A stretch of 64,000 nt of DNA from Begonia masoniana (GCA_022432975.1 CM039502.1:71136573-71200572); one strand, 5' to 3'; shown: positions 1 to 11,382, numbered from the stretch's first letter. Notes: generated by a model not told the origin, from the sequence alone. A program made the numbers and translations.

Positions 1-394
1 AAAAAAAGATCGTACACAAAATAGCAGGTTCAGCAAGAACAGCAAGAACAGTTTTCTAGGTTTACAAAAACAGAGCATTCGATTTTGACTTTTTTAAAAC
101 CAGCAGAATAGCATACGATTTCCAAAAATAAACTGTTGTGTTCAAGCCATGACAAGTTTAGAAAAATGCTGGAAGATTAACACACAATAATAACCAAGTT
201 TAAAGCAGAGAAATCGGGTTAGAGTAGTAGATAACGCAGCTGGAAAACAACAAACCAGAACCAGTTTTCTGGTTTTGTAAAAACCAGTAAGCCAGAGAAA
301 TAAAATCGCAAAAACAGACAAGAAAATGGTAAGAAGATTCAAACCGTTCAGTTGCTATCCTTCATGGGAAGCCATTCAAGGCTCTGATACCACA
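1..394 (-). mobile_element. Leader/PBS end of an older minus-strand LTR retrotransposon
   Basis: Read on the minus strand, a primer-binding site complementary to the initiator-Met tRNA 3-prime end (TGGTATCAGAGCC, plus-strand 380-392) lies two bases beyond a candidate LTR terminus at 395. The DNA to its left would be the untranslated leader of the element, which runs off the window. No gag homology is visible here; a 66-codon minus ORF at 142-342 has no recognisable domain. The copia-type assignment rests only on PBS spacing and LTR appearance. Confidence 0.45.
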
Positions 395-639
395 TGACAC
401 GATTCCACCTGCAAAGGGGTCGTGTTTCTACCCACAACAACAGATTAGCAAAGAAACAGTTTTTTGACAAACAACAGAAAAACTAGAGGATTCCAGTAAA
501 ATTTCACCTACCAAACGATATCCAAATTCAACAAAATTTTAAGGGGTTCTTCATGTATGAGTTACGTTTATGTCCTTAAAGTTTCGGGTCCAGATGATGA
601 GAAAATCGAAAGTTATACGAAAAACACCAGATGCTATCT
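395..639 (-). repeat. Inner part of an older LTR, split by the Sirevirus insertion
   Basis: Candidate LTR starting TGACACG (plus strand) directly beside the minus-strand PBS. It is interrupted at 639 by the Sirevirus insertion and probably resumes at 9799. The target site TATCT (635-639) is repeated at 9799-9803, so the two flanks were contiguous before the insertion. Confidence 0.45.
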
Positions 640-1585
640 TGTTAATGCAACTGTGTGTTGGCATTATTTTTGGCAAACTATTATTGTTGGAAAGTATTAT
701 TTTGGAAATTATATTCTTTTGGAATATATATTATCTATGTGTTTATTTTTGGAGAAGATATTTGGCAGAATATTTCGTCAATTCAAATATGATTTGCTGG
801 AAAGGAAATCGTAACAAACATGGTACATATACCTAATTATTAGGGATACTCTCCTAAAATGTCATTGGAAATGTTTCTGCGGTTAGTTTGTTGGCCGAGC
901 TGTTTCGGATATCTTGCTGATTCTGTGGGATATAATCAGGCGAATGAAAAAGTTTGTTTTGAGAAGATTGCTGAGAGAAACAGATCTGCATCCTGCTCTT
1001 GATATAAAAAGTCTTCTTTTTGTATGTAAATGTGTCGACGTTATTGTGTGTGTGTGAGAAATTTTTCTGAGCGTCTTTGTTTCTTCACCCATGGTTCTGT
1101 GAGGTGTATGTGATCATTGTTTCAGTCGTGTCGTAGACTGGTTTGTTGAAGCCTGTTCTGGGTGATCTTATCCTCTGACATTGTCAAGCGTCACAGACAG
1201 TGTCATAGGAATTTATTCTTGTGATCTACATTCTTATTGGGCAAGGGGAGCTTGCCATACACGGATCTTGGGAGAGGTCATTCTAAAGTCGAGGGGAGCT
1301 CGCAAAACAGTTTCACTAGTGGAGGTTGACGGATGCGGCATCAAAGATAAGAGGGAGTCTTATTTTGTTTTAAGTCCGAGTGTCTTGTAATCTTGGTTGA
1401 ACTAGTGAAATGTTTTCATATCTGGGCGTGGCCCCGCAGATGTAGGCTGATTGCCGAACTGCGTTACCAACCTCTGGTGTTCTTTATTTCCGCATTTTAA
1501 TATTGTCCTATATCGTATTTATAACCGGTGTCATACAAAGTGTCACAACACTTTTTAACATCGGGTCACTAACCTTGATCTTTCA
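640..1585 (+). repeat. 5-prime LTR of Sirevirus copy 1
   Basis: 946 bp, beginning TGTTAATG and ending CTTTCA, immediately followed by the PBS. A TATA-like box (TATAAAAA) at 1003-1010 is the likely promoter. Two short GGGGAG-rich stretches lie in the right half. The small ORFs on either strand inside it have no recognisable domain. Confidence 0.93.
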
Positions 1586-1587
1586 AT

Positions 1588-1599
1588 TGGTATCAGAGC
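1588..1599 (+). other. Primer-binding site of Sirevirus copy 1
   Basis: TGGTATCAGAGC, complementary to the 3-prime end of plant initiator methionine tRNA, two bases after the LTR end at 1585. Confidence 0.9.
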
Positions 1600-1655
1600 G
1601 GGACGTCTCTGTTTCTTAGGCGAGATCCGCAGGACTTGATCTTGGTTTTACTACA

Positions 1656-3899
1656 ATGGACTCTATGAAAGAAGGAGGTTCAACAATGCGTCCACCCTTG
1701 CTAAACGAAAACAATTATGCTTATTGGAAAGCCCGAATGAGAGCATTTATTAAGGCTGTTGATGAAAAAGCTTGGAAATCCATTCTTACAGGTTGGGACC
1801 AACCAACAATTACAAAAGATGGAGTTACATCTATCAAACCCGAAGAAAGCTGGTCTGCCACTGAAGATGCTCTAGCAAATAGCAACTCAAAGGCTCTTAA
1901 TGCAATATGTAATGGTGTTGATCCAACCCAATTTAGACTTATTTCTACATGTGAGTCTGCTAAAAAGGCTTGGGATATTCTTCAGACTACGTATGAAGGT
2001 ACTTCAGCAGTTAAGTTATCAAAAATACAGCTTTTAACAACAAAATTTGAGAACTTGAAGATGCATGATGATGAAAACATTGCTGAATTTAATGCAAGAC
2101 TCTGTGACATTGCCAATGAAGCTTTTACTCTCGGAGAAACCATTTCCGAAGAAAAACTTGTGAGAAAAACGTTAAGATCTCTACCTCAACGCTTTGCATA
2201 TAAAGTTACTGCAATTGAAGAAGCAAAAGATATCACCAAAATGAAATTAGAGGAGCTGATGGGTTCTCTTAGAACATTTGAGATGAATCTCGATGCAAAT
2301 GTAGAAACAAAGAAGGTGAAAGGATTGGCTTTAAAAGCAGAGATCCAGAATTCTGAAGAATGCAATGAAGATGATCTGGAAGAATCTTTAGCATTATTAT
2401 CAAGAAATTTCAGCAAAGTGTTGAAGAAATTTGGTAGAAATAATCGTGGTGTCAGACAAAATGTCACTAACACCAAGAATGACTCTACAAGTTATAAGAA
2501 GTCCAAAGATGAAAATCAATCTTCAGAAAAATCCTGGAATAACAGGGGAATTAAATGTAGAGAATGCGATGGCTATGGACACATTCAGGCGGAATGTGCA
2601 AATACTTTGAAGAAGAAAAAGACCTCTCTCAATACAACATGGAGCAAGAGTGATTCAGAAAAGGAAGATGAAATCTCAAATCAGAATATGGCACTGGTGG
2701 TGAAAACCAAATCTACAAGTTTTGATAAAGTCACTCCAAATGTCTCTGAAACTTTATCTGAAGATAGTGATGATATGGATGAAGGTACAAAAGAAGATTT
2801 TATTGATGAATATAAGAAGCTCTATGAAAAATGGACAGAATTGGATGAAATAAATCATCATCTTCGAAAACAGATTGGGAGTCTAAAAATTGAAAATGGA
2901 AGTCTTCAAGAGCTTATTACTGATCTGGAAGTGAAACTCAAATGTAGTCAGGATGAGATAGAACAACTGACCAACGATCTGAATCATATGAAGAAGAACG
3001 TCAGAATGCTAAACTCAGGTACATCTATACTTGATAATATTTTAATGGCAGGAAGAACATATGATGATACCTCTGGAATTGGCTACAAAGGAGAATGCTC
3101 AATGTCACCAAAAGTGTCAAACATATATGCTGAAAATAAAGGAAAGAATGTTGCAATTTCCATCAACAAAGCTGAACAGAAAACAGACTCTAAAAACAGT
3201 TGTGAGATGAAGTCCAGTACACAGGTTTCCAAAGCTAAAGGTAACAAATTTATTCCCGTTTGTCATTATTGCTTTCGAAAAGGCCATATTCGTCCTAGAT
3301 GTTTTGCTCATCTGAATGACTTGAGAAAAGGTACTGCTGGATATATTTCTTCGCACAGATTTCGCAAACAAAAATGGATAAAGAAAGCGAACTTAAAATG
3401 CAATGTTACTCATACTTCTCTAAAGGCAACATCTGTTGATGCATGGTACTTTGATAGTGGGTGTTCACGACATATGACTGGTGAAGCAAGATTCTTAAAG
3501 AATATTACTTCAGGAGGTCTGGGAAAAGTAACATTCGGAAACGGTGTCACAGAAAATGTTATTGGAAAGGGAACATTAGACATTCCAGGACTGCCTTCTC
3601 TGAAAAATGTTCTACTTGTAAAAGGTTTGAAATCAAATCTGATCAGCATTAGTCAGCTATGTGACCAAGACCTGAAGGTGCATTTCACTCGCAACAAATG
3701 TGTTGTCTCGGATCACACCAACAAATGTATCATCGAAGGAATTCGGTCTTCTGATAACTGCTACCTCATTTCACCATCAACTACATGTGCTCTAGCAAGC
3801 ATGGCAGACACTATATTATGGCATCGCAAACTGGGTCATGTAAATCTCAGGATGTTAAAACAAGTTATCTCAAAGGAGCAGTACGAGGAGTACCCATGA
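1656..3899 (+). CDS. Sirevirus gag-protease polyprotein (N-terminal part of gag-pol)
   Basis: Forms the particle and processes the polyprotein. The N-terminal 230 residues resemble copia gag (UBN2/gag_2 type). A CCHC zinc knuckle ([14 protein letters not shown]) lies near residues 301-314. A heptad-rich coiled coil spans about residues 382-453, and a second CCHC knuckle ([14 protein letters not shown]) about 535-548. The aspartic protease active site reads [11 protein letters not shown] near residue 597. The ORF then enters the GAG-pre-integrase region ([10 protein letters not shown], the two His of the HHCC finger) and stops at 3899. This stop is premature: the A run at 3872-3874 is one base shorter than in Sirevirus copy 2, throwing the frame. 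ATG 1656 lies 56 bases past the PBS and matches the start of copy 2. Confidence 0.9.
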   Translation: MDSMKEGGSTMRPPLLNENNYAYWKARMRAFIKAVDEKAWKSILTGWDQPTITKDGVTSIKPEESWSATEDALANSNSKALNAICNGVDPTQFRLISTCESAKKAWDILQTTYEGTSAVKLSKIQLLTTKFENLKMHDDENIAEFNARLCDIANEAFTLGETISEEKLVRKTLRSLPQRFAYKVTAIEEAKDITKMKLEELMGSLRTFEMNLDANVETKKVKGLALKAEIQNSEECNEDDLEESLALLSRNFSKVLKKFGRNNRGVRQNVTNTKNDSTSYKKSKDENQSSEKSWNNRGIKCRECDGYGHIQAECANTLKKKKTSLNTTWSKSDSEKEDEISNQNMALVVKTKSTSFDKVTPNVSETLSEDSDDMDEGTKEDFIDEYKKLYEKWTELDEINHHLRKQIGSLKIENGSLQELITDLEVKLKCSQDEIEQLTNDLNHMKKNVRMLNSGTSILDNILMAGRTYDDTSGIGYKGECSMSPKVSNIYAENKGKNVAISINKAEQKTDSKNSCEMKSSTQVSKAKGNKFIPVCHYCFRKGHIRPRCFAHLNDLRKGTAGYISSHRFRKQKWIKKANLKCNVTHTSLKATSVDAWYFDSGCSRHMTGEARFLKNITSGGLGKVTFGNGVTENVIGKGTLDIPGLPSLKNVLLVKGLKSNLISISQLCDQDLKVHFTRNKCVVSDHTNKCIIEGIRSSDNCYLISPSTTCALASMADTILWHRKLGHVNLRMLKQVISKEQYEEYP

Positions 3900-6517
3900 T
3901 AAGTGTTGATGAAGATAGAGTTTGTGGACCATGTCAAATTGGGAAGCAAACTAAAGTGTCACATCAAAAGTCTCAGACACCAGCAACTAAACGAGTTCTT
4001 GAATTATTACATATGGATTTAATGGGTCCAATGGCAATTGAAAGTTTCGGTGGAAAACGATATGCATACGTAGTTGTTGATGACTTTTCAAGATACACCT
4101 GGATAGAATTTCTCAAAGACAAATCTGACACGTTTAATACCTTCAAAGCCTTATGCTTTCGGCTTCAGCGAGAGAAAGATTGTATTATTGTAAAAATTGT
4201 TCGAATTCGAAGTGACCACGGACGGGAGTTTGAGAACTCAGTATTTGAAAATTTCTGCAATCAACTTGGCATCTCTCATGAATTCTCTGCACCAATAACA
4301 CCTCAGCAAAATGGGGTCGTTGAGCGCAAAAATCGAACTATAGCAGAAATGTCACGCACAATGTTACACGAAAACAATACTCCACATAGATTTTGGGCCG
4401 AAGCTATGAACACAGCCTGCTACACTATCAATCGAGTGTATCTACGTACTGGAACGACAATGACTCCCTATGAATTATGGAAAGGTAAAACTCCAAACCT
4501 TAGTTATTTTCATCCTTTTGGGAGTACGTGTTTTGTTCTTAATGACAGGGAGCATAGAGGAAAGATGGATCCCAAAAGTGATGAAGGTATATTTCTGGGA
4601 TACTCTACAAATAGCCGTGCCTATCGGGTATACAACAAACGAACTCGGAGTATAATTGAATCTGCAAATGTCCGTATAGATGATTCACTTCATTCTGCTG
4701 ATAACTCTATAGAAGATCCACATCAGAACTCCACAGAAGATAATTCCACTGTCTCAGAACTTGTTCCTGACAAGGCTCCCGAAAATGTCTCAGAAAATGT
4801 CACTGATCAACCTACATCAATCAATATGGGAGATGAAGTTACCTCTAATACCGAACAACCATCTACACGTGTTCACAAGAACCATTCTACAGATGATGTT
4901 ATTGGAGGACTGGATGATGGAATTCAAACCAGAAATAAACCTAGAGTCAATTATCGAGATATGATCCATATGGCTTGCTTCACTTCGACGTTTGAACCAA
5001 CAAATATCACCGAAGCTCTTCTTGATGAACACTGGATCAATGCCATGCAAGACGAACTCGGACAATTCACTAGAAATCAAGTCTGGGATTTAGTTCCATG
5101 CCCTCCCGATACAAATGTTATTGGCACAAAATGGATCTACAAAAATAAAAGTGACGAACATGGAAACATTATTCGCAACAAAGCTCGATTGGTTGCTCAA
5201 GGTTACTTACAAATTGAAGGGGTTGATTTTGACGAGACTTTTGCTCCGGTTGCTCGCCTTGAATCCATTAGACTCTTATTAGCCCTTGCTAGTGTTATGC
5301 GCTTCAAACTTCACCAAATGGATGTTAAAAGTGCGTTCCTCAATGGTTATCTTAATGAGGAAGTATATGTGGCTCAACCTAAGGGATTTGAAGACCCTCA
5401 TCATCCCGATTATGTGTACAAGTTAAAGAAGGCACTCTATGGGCTTAAACAAGCTCCACGCGCATGGTATGAACGCCTTACTGTGTATTTATTATCCAAG
5501 GGATATGAGCGAGGGGGAGTAGACAAAACCCTGTTCATTCGCCACCATAAAGGTCAGATCTTAATTGCTCAAATTTATGTAGACGACATCGTTTTTGGCT
5601 CAGTGTCACAGAAAATGGTAGACGAATTTATTGAACAAATGAAGGGAGAATTCGAAATTAGCATGGTAGGCAATCTCAACTATTTTCTTGGACTCCAGAT
5701 TCAACAAACTCAAGAAGGTATTTTTATTACTCAAAGCAAATATGCCAAGAATATGTTAAAGAAATTCAATTTAGAAAAATGTCGTCCAAAACGAACTCCG
5801 ATTGGCACAAAGGAGAAACTCTCTAAAGATGATAAAGGTATCTCAGTTGACAGCCGCTTATACAGAAGTATGATTGGAAGTCTTCTATACCTAACAGCCA
5901 GTAGACCGGATATTTGCTACAGTGTGGGTCTATGCGCTCGTTTTCAAGCAAATCCTAAAGCGTCACACCTAGCGTCAGTGAAACGCATTCTAAAATATAT
6001 TTGCGGAACAGTAGATTATGGAATCTGGTACTCTTTTGACACCAACGCAAATCTTGTAGGGTATTGTGATGCTGATTGGGCTGGATGTGCTGATGATCGG
6101 AAAAGTACATCAGGTGGATGTTTTTACTTGGGAAACAATTTAGTTTCATGGTTTAGCAAGAAACAAAATTCAATATCTCTTTCAACAGCTGAGGCAGAAT
6201 ACATTGCAGCTGGGAGTAGTTGTACCCAACTTCTCTGGATGAAGCAAATGCTGAAAGATTATGGTGTTACACAGAATGTCATGACACTTTATTGCGATAA
6301 TATGAGTGCGATTAATATTTCGAAGAATCCGGTTCAACATTCACGTACAAAACATATTGACATCAGACATCACTTCATTCGAGCACTAGTTGAAGACAAA
6401 ACAATTAACTTGGAGCATGTGACAACAGAAAAACAAACAGCAGATATTTTTACTAAAGCACTAGATAGCTTGAGATTTGAAGAACTAAAGTCAGCTTTGG
6501 GCCTTTGTATTCTCTGA
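3875..6517 (+). CDS. Sirevirus pol: integrase, reverse transcriptase, RNase H
   Basis: Continues gag-protease in another frame after the one-base deletion at 3872-3874. The Cys pair of the integrase finger (CGPCQIGK) follows the junction. The integrase DDE triad is visible as [15 protein letters not shown] and the Glu of VVERKNRT. The RVT_2 reverse transcriptase runs about 5020-5770 with catalytic YVDDIVFGS near 5575. RNase H follows with [16 protein letters not shown] and YCDNMSA, and the protein ends GLCIL at 6517. Apart from the upstream frameshift no internal stop is seen, so the element could be functional if that base is a sequencing error. Confidence 0.92.
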   Translation, partial: GAVRGVPMISVDEDRVCGPCQIGKQTKVSHQKSQTPATKRVLELLHMDLMGPMAIESFGGKRYAYVVVDDFSRYTWIEFLKDKSDTFNTFKALCFRLQREKDCIIVKIVRIRSDHGREFENSVFENFCNQLGISHEFSAPITPQQNGVVERKNRTIAEMSRTMLHENNTPHRFWAEAMNTACYTINRVYLRTGTTMTPYELWKGKTPNLSYFHPFGSTCFVLNDREHRGKMDPKSDEGIFLGYSTNSRAYRVYNKRTRSIIESANVRIDDSLHSADNSIEDPHQNSTEDNSTVSELVPDKAPENVSENVTDQPTSINMGDEVTSNTEQPSTRVHKNHSTDDVIGGLDDGIQTRNKPRVNYRDMIHMACFTSTFEPTNITEALLDEHWINAMQDELGQFTRNQVWDLVPCPPDTNVIGTKWIYKNKSDEHGNIIRNKARLVAQGYLQIEGVDFDETFAPVARLESIRLLLALASVMRFKLHQMDVKSAFLNGYLNEEVYVAQPKGFEDPHHPDYVYKLKKALYGLKQAPRAWYERLTVYLLSKGYERGGVDKTLFIRHHKGQILIAQIYVDDIVFGSVSQKMVDEFIEQMKGEFEISMVGNLNYFLGLQIQQTQEGIFITQSKYAKNMLKKFNLEKCRPKRTPIGTKEKLSKDDKGISVDSRLYRSMIGSLLYLTASRPDICYSVGLCARFQANPKASHLASVKRILKYICGTVDYGIWYSFDTNANLVGYCDADWAGCADDRKSTSGGCFYLGNNLVSWFSKKQNSISLSTAEAEYIAAGSSCTQLLWMKQMLKDYGVTQNVMTLYCDNMSAINISKNPVQHSRTKHIDIRHHFIRALVEDKTINLEHVTTEKQTADIFTKALDSLRFEELKSALGLCIL

Positions 6518-6949
6518 AGAAAGGTCATATGAGTTTTTGTTTTTATTTTCTGCACACTTTTATTTGGCGATCATTTGTATTTGGGGATCTCTTTACTATT
6601 CTTGAGTTCCTGGTCTTCTCTGTTCCACATGATATATGCGATATTTCATGAAGACCTATTTTGGGAATGATTTATGGTTTATTTCCATAATCTTTTTCTG
6701 GCGGAAGTTATGAATATTTTATGGGATTTTGGATTTATTTTCAAATCTGTTGAAATTTATTTATGAATATCTCTTTGGGTTTATTTCCCAAATTACAACA
6801 ACATCTTTTTGCTTGCGGTATTTGCCCAAATCGGTGAAAACCCTTCTTTTTACTATCTTCTGTTTTCGATTTTTCAAAATAGCGCTAAGACTCTCTCTCA
6901 CTGCCGTCGAAGCTCTCTTCTCTTCTTCAGCAACTATCTCTGATCATCT
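6518..6949 (+). other. Spacer between Sirevirus pol and the envelope-position ORF
   Basis: 432 bases of T-rich DNA with no convincing coding potential. A 138-codon ORF starting at 6729 overlaps the next gene in another frame and has no recognisable domain. The matching stretch in copy 2 (37409-37910, minus) is similar, so the spacer is a family feature. Confidence 0.6.
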
Positions 6950-8545
6950 ATGGCGACTCTTGTGGATTATAGCGATGAATCATCTGACAGTGAGCACTTG
7001 CCTCACAAACGGTTTCAAATACCTGGTACTCAATCGACGCACTCTGAAGAAGGTTTTCTGGATGTTATTGAAGCGATTCCGATCTGTCAATACAAACCTA
7101 CTGGCGAAGAAAGCAGTAAAAACTCAAACCCTCTTGCTCACTTGAAAGTCTCTTTTGGACCCCCAAGGGTTCGTTCGAAGTTAGTTTTACCCACCAAAAG
7201 AAAAAATGCACCTTCGTTGATTGATGAAGAATCATCTGATAAACAGTGGGACAATGCTGCTGAAATTCAGTCCTTATCTTCGGAGGAAGAAAACAGTCTA
7301 CAAGCTTCGAAGAAGAAAGTATCTCCTCCCAGGAAATCTGCGCGACTGATGTCTAAATCACCAAGCAGAAGTGTTCAGAAGACTCAGACCAAAGCCGTAA
7401 GAAAAGAAAAGGGAAAAAGAAAAGCTTCAATGCCCTCTCCTGCCACTTCAAAAAGGAAAGTATCACGAAAAATGTCACACAAAAAGCCCAGTAAGTCTTC
7501 AAAATCCCCTGAAAAATCTCCTGTTTTTAAAACTCCTTTCAACGCTAGCCTCTGGAGTCTAGTGTCAAAGAAGAGTATCTGGAGCGAAAGGAACATTCAT
7601 ATGGTTGATTTTAAAGATTGCAAGGACCTTGTAAATCTGCTTATCAGTCATGGACTTGGCATGACCTTCAAAGGATTAAAACCCTTCTCTGCCCAAGTTA
7701 TCCGTGAATTCTACTGTAACCTATCACCTTCTATTATTGACCAAAGCCATTCTGATTTTGGTCATGTATTTTTGAGAGGGTCTCTATTTGAATTCAGTCC
7801 TTCAGTTATAAATTCTTATATTGGAAGTTTTTGGACTGACTCGGAACACTATACTCCTGATTTTGATAATATAATCACAAGTGTCACAGGCGGCGTTAGA
7901 CAAATTTGGCCTCGTGCAAAGGACTTTCCTGCATCTCAACTTACTGCCAAATTTGCAATTCTCCACAAAATTGCAATCCACAATTGGCTCCCATCGTCTC
8001 ACGCCTCTGGCATAAATAAAAAGATGGCCAGGTTATTGTTTCAAGTTGGCACTGGCATTCCTTTTGACATTGGCAAATTTTTCTTCGACCAGATCTTGAA
8101 GCACATTCATGGCAAGCACAACAGGTCTTCTTTACCTTTTCCTTGTATGATCTTTGGTATTTTATGCTCTCAACGGATTGCTTTAAATGTTTCCGATAAC
8201 TTAAACATGGATTGTGAAGAAATCAGGATAAGTTCTAAACTTCGAACCGGAGGACATATTGATGATATTCAAAATGCTGCTAGTACAGAGGATGTTGTTG
8301 GTGATAATTTAATTTCACGAACTATTAGAATTATTCAAGGTGAATTACAGGACTTAGAAACTAGAAAGAAGGTCCTGTCTGACCTCCTGGAAGAACTTGT
8401 TCGGCATTCTGCTGTGAGAAATGATGCCAATCCAACTGATCCAGGTCAGGCATCGGAGAAATCACCTTCAGCCTCCACTGATTCTCATAATGCTTCTCAA
8501 ACTGTCTCAGCAGCATATGATGACTCCGTTGATAAAACTGGTTAG
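6950..8545 (+). CDS. Envelope-position ORF of Sirevirus (Transposase_32-like domain)
   Basis: A 531-residue protein in the third-ORF position of env-carrying Sireviruses. The first 200 residues are highly charged: acidic and Ser-rich at the very N-terminus, then Lys/Ser/Pro-rich. About residues 215-430 form a globular domain containing IREFYCNLSP, FLRGSLFEFSPSVIN, WPRAKDFPASQL and GINKKMARLLFQVG. This resembles the plant-specific domain called putative plant transposon protein (Transposase_32, PF20167). A Leu/Glu-rich helix near residues 460-485 could be a coiled coil. I see no signal peptide or convincing membrane segment, so an envelope function is positional inference only. Copy 2 encodes the same protein with a frameshift. 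ATG 6950 is supported by the same N-terminus in copy 2. Confidence 0.8.
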   Translation: MATLVDYSDESSDSEHLPHKRFQIPGTQSTHSEEGFLDVIEAIPICQYKPTGEESSKNSNPLAHLKVSFGPPRVRSKLVLPTKRKNAPSLIDEESSDKQWDNAAEIQSLSSEEENSLQASKKKVSPPRKSARLMSKSPSRSVQKTQTKAVRKEKGKRKASMPSPATSKRKVSRKMSHKKPSKSSKSPEKSPVFKTPFNASLWSLVSKKSIWSERNIHMVDFKDCKDLVNLLISHGLGMTFKGLKPFSAQVIREFYCNLSPSIIDQSHSDFGHVFLRGSLFEFSPSVINSYIGSFWTDSEHYTPDFDNIITSVTGGVRQIWPRAKDFPASQLTAKFAILHKIAIHNWLPSSHASGINKKMARLLFQVGTGIPFDIGKFFFDQILKHIHGKHNRSSLPFPCMIFGILCSQRIALNVSDNLNMDCEEIRISSKLRTGGHIDDIQNAASTEDVVGDNLISRTIRIIQGELQDLETRKKVLSDLLEELVRHSAVRNDANPTDPGQASEKSPSASTDSHNASQTVSAAYDDSVDKTG

Positions 8546-8853
8546 ATGATTGTCAGTATTTTATTTTGAACTACCATCAGTATTTTTTTTGCTGACTTCT
8601 TTGCACCTAGTTAACTATGGTTTACTTGACATTATTCATACCCTTTTGTCTTTTTATGGCAAAAAGGGGGAGTATTTTGGTTGTGGTGAATGATTACATT
8701 TCTGATGATATGAATACAACTTATGCTGGTGTTTCTATTTGAAATGACATTACATTGATCGGCTTGCCTCAAGGACTTCTCATTAAGGGGGAGTTTCATG
8801 TTATCTCCTTCAAGGGGAGTTGTGTTTTGCCAAAAAATGCCAAAGGGGGAGAT
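8546..8853 (+). other. Multiple polypurine tract region before the 3-prime LTR
   Basis: Noncoding, with repeated A/G runs: about 8661-8672, 8785-8793, 8812-8819 and the LTR-adjacent primer tract 8842-8852 (AAAGGGGGAGA). Clustered polypurine tracts upstream of the 3-prime LTR are a described Sirevirus feature. The last tract abuts the LTR and should prime plus-strand DNA synthesis. Confidence 0.85.
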
Positions 8854-9798
8854 TGTTAATGCAACTGTGTGTTGGCATTATTTTTGGCAAACTATTATTG
8901 TTGGAAAGTATTATTTTGGAAATTATATTCTTTGGAATATATATTATCTATGTGTTTATTTTTGGAGAAGATATTTGGCAGAATATTTCGTCAATTCAAA
9001 TATGATTTGCTGGAAAGGAAATCGTAACAAACATGGTACATATACCTAATTATTAGGGATACTCTCCTAAAATGTCATTGGAAATGTTTCTGCGGTTAGT
9101 TTGTTGGCCGAGCTGTTTCGGATATCTTGCTGATTCTGTGGGATATAATCAGGCAAATGAAAAAGTTTGTTTTGAGAAGATTGCTGAGAGAAACAGATCT
9201 GCATCCTGCTCTTGATATAAAAAGTCTTCTTTTTGTATGTAAATGTGTCGACGTTATTGTGTGTGTGTGAGAAATTTTTCTGAGCGTCTTTGTTTCTTCA
9301 CCCATGGTTCTGTGAGGTGTATGTGATCATTGTTTCAGTCGTGTCATAGACTGGTTTGTTGAAGCCTGTTCTGGGTGATCTTATCCTCTGACATTGTCAA
9401 GCGTCACAGACAGTGTCATAGGAATTTATTCTTGTGATCTACATTCTTATTGGGCAAGGGGAGCTTGCCATACACGGATCTTGGGAGAGGTCATTCTAAA
9501 GTCGAGGGGAGCTCGCAAAACAGTTTCACTAGTGGAGGTTGACGGATGCGGCATCAAAGATAAGAGGGAGTCTTATTTTGTTTTAAGTCCGAGTGTCTTG
9601 TAATCTTGGTTGAACTAGTGAAATGTTTTCATATCTGGGCGTGGCCCCGCAGATGTAGGCTGATTGCCGAACTGCGTTACCAACCTCTGGTGTTCTTTAT
9701 TTCCGCATTTTAATATTGTCCTATATCATATTTATAACCGGTGTCATACAAAGTGTCACAACACTTTTTAACATCGGGTCACTAACCTTGATCTTTCA
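8854..9798 (+). repeat. 3-prime LTR of Sirevirus copy 1
   Basis: 945 bp. Compared with the 5-prime LTR, it has one T fewer in a T run and three substitutions, each CpG to CpA. It ends CTTTCA, followed by the TATCT target duplication at 9799-9803. Confidence 0.93.
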
Positions 9799-10182
9799 TA
9801 TCTGATAAGCAATATTTTGTAAGCTTTCGGCATACACTCTTCCGTGAAAGAATGGCAGCAAATGGAACGAGTTAATGACCATCTTCTTTCGTGTATCCTA
9901 TTCAGAAAGAGAAGGAAGAAGGGTGGAACAATAGCTATTCAAGCAACTGTGGGTTTGAAAGCGTAAAGAAGAAAACTCTCCTCGGTTCTTGATCGAATCG
10001 AGCCTTACCGTTCACCGGTCTTCAAGCTCCCAGCACTCAGTCAAAATTAGGTTATTCTCATAGCATCAACAACCCTTACAAACACCAATAACCATGCTTT
10101 TATAGACCTAGGGTGGATGGAGAAGTGGGCTTTGAAATGAGCTTCAAAATGGGCCAAAGCCTTGGCCTAGTGTAACAATACA
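9799..10182 (-). repeat. Outer part of the older minus-strand LTR
   Basis: Continuation of the LTR broken at 639. On the minus strand it contains a TATA-like box (CTATAAAAGC, plus-strand 10096-10105), and it may begin TGTATTGTTACAC with its outer end near 10182. The exact terminus and any outer target duplication cannot be fixed because the other LTR is outside the window. Confidence 0.4.
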
Positions 10183-11382
10183 CTCTTCATCTCAACCATA
10201 TTCCAAACCACCATCTAAACTAGCATGCATCTAATCCTAATGCCTAAGGATGCATGCAACTATAAAATATTACATGAAAGACCAATGTTTGCCAACAAAA
10301 TACAAGGCTAAAAGTTTGCTAAAACAACAAGAAAAAAGAAAAGTGTTCGATTACAATTTTAATCCCAAGGGAGACAAATCCCTTCTTCAAGTGCCTCCAT
10401 CTTCAAGTGCCTCTGTCTTTGGTTCCCAAGTTAGCAAGTGCACGGGTTGATCCAGGTCCCTTGTGGTCGGCTCCCAATCCAAATCCTTGAAGAGGTCCTC
10501 AAGTCCTGCAAAAGAATTGGGCTTGTTAGTAAATAGATTTGATAATGATTGGGCCTTGGTTTGCAATCGAGTGACGACCCTCTGGGGCACATCATCACGT
10601 GTCTGAGCATTAGCACATGAGGTATCAACGAGCGCACAGAAGGAAGCAAGGATGAGTGCTCGGATAAAAGACCTGGCCGTACAAAGGAACAAGGATCGTG
10701 GGCAGGTGCACGCACGGATGGCTGACTTGGCCAGCATCGTAGGCCGTTGATCAGCGCACGCACAGACAAGCCACGTGGCCGAGCGATGAACAAAAGGATC
10801 ATTTTAGAAGTTCCCTCTAGCAAGGAGGCACGCGTGCACGGTCGAGACCCGAGCCCAAAGGCTCTTTCCTTTGTTTCTTCAGCCGAAACCCTGGCCACCT
10901 TAGGAGATATTTAAGCATGTTTTGCTGCATTGTAAAGACACTTTTGATTAATAGAAAACTAAAACTTTTCCTTCATCTTCGAAGTGCTTTTTCGGCCTTT
11001 AAGTTGTTGTTACCTTGGTGAGTGATATCCGAGCGGACCGTGCCTCCATTGTCTTCCAAGTTTCGTGCTTACTTGGTGGCTTTTATTGCCATCATTTCTC
11101 TCCAATCGTGCAAAGGTTGGAAGCTAGAAGAAGGGTGGAAAACCAAGTCTAGTTGCTAGAGCATTCCTTTTTCATTGAAGGTCTTATTATTCAAAGGTGC
11201 TATAAGTTGCCTCTCAGACCAGCCGCGGGTGTTCTTTGCATATTTTAATCGTCTTGATGTTTTTATTCTTGAAACTTTAAGGGCTTACTCACCACTTGCC
11301 AGGTAAGTTTTTCCTAAATTTTCATAGCATTTGGATCTATATTGACAAAGTTGTGCATACTGTTTGGGGTACTAATCGGATT
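10183..11382. other. Unresolved repeat-like DNA, possible LTR on the plus strand
   Basis: No gene recognised. A promoter-like stretch (GATATTTAAGC near 10904) followed by T-rich and mixed sequence resembles the U3-R-U5 pattern of an LTR, but I found no clean TG...CA termini, PBS or target duplication. The minus-strand ORFs at 10387-10898 have low-complexity codon content and no domain I recognise. Confidence 0.3.

Larger units (their letters stand above)
640..9798 (+). mobile_element. Sirevirus-type Ty1/copia retrotransposon, copy 1 (nearly intact, young)
   Basis: A complete 9.16 kb element: LTR (640-1585), PBS, gag-protease, integrase-RT-RNase H, an envelope-position ORF, several polypurine tracts and a second LTR (8854-9798). 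It is flanked by a perfect 5-bp target-site duplication, TATCT (635-639 and 9799-9803). The domain order (PR, INT, RT, RH) marks Ty1/copia. The long gag with coiled coil, the extra ORF after pol and the multiple polypurine tracts are hallmarks of the Sirevirus genus. By eye the LTRs differ by three substitutions and one 1-bp indel over about 945 bp, so insertion was recent. The only coding lesion seen is one missing base in an A run at 3872-3874. Confidence 0.95.

Noticed and set aside
883..1390. Small ORFs inside the Sirevirus LTR, repeated at 9096-9603
   Set aside because: Duplicated because the LTRs are duplicated; no domain or start context.
10387..10898. Overlapping minus-strand ORFs (116 and 155 codons)
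   Set aside because: No recognisable domain, overlapping frames, and the DNA looks like LTR or other repeat.
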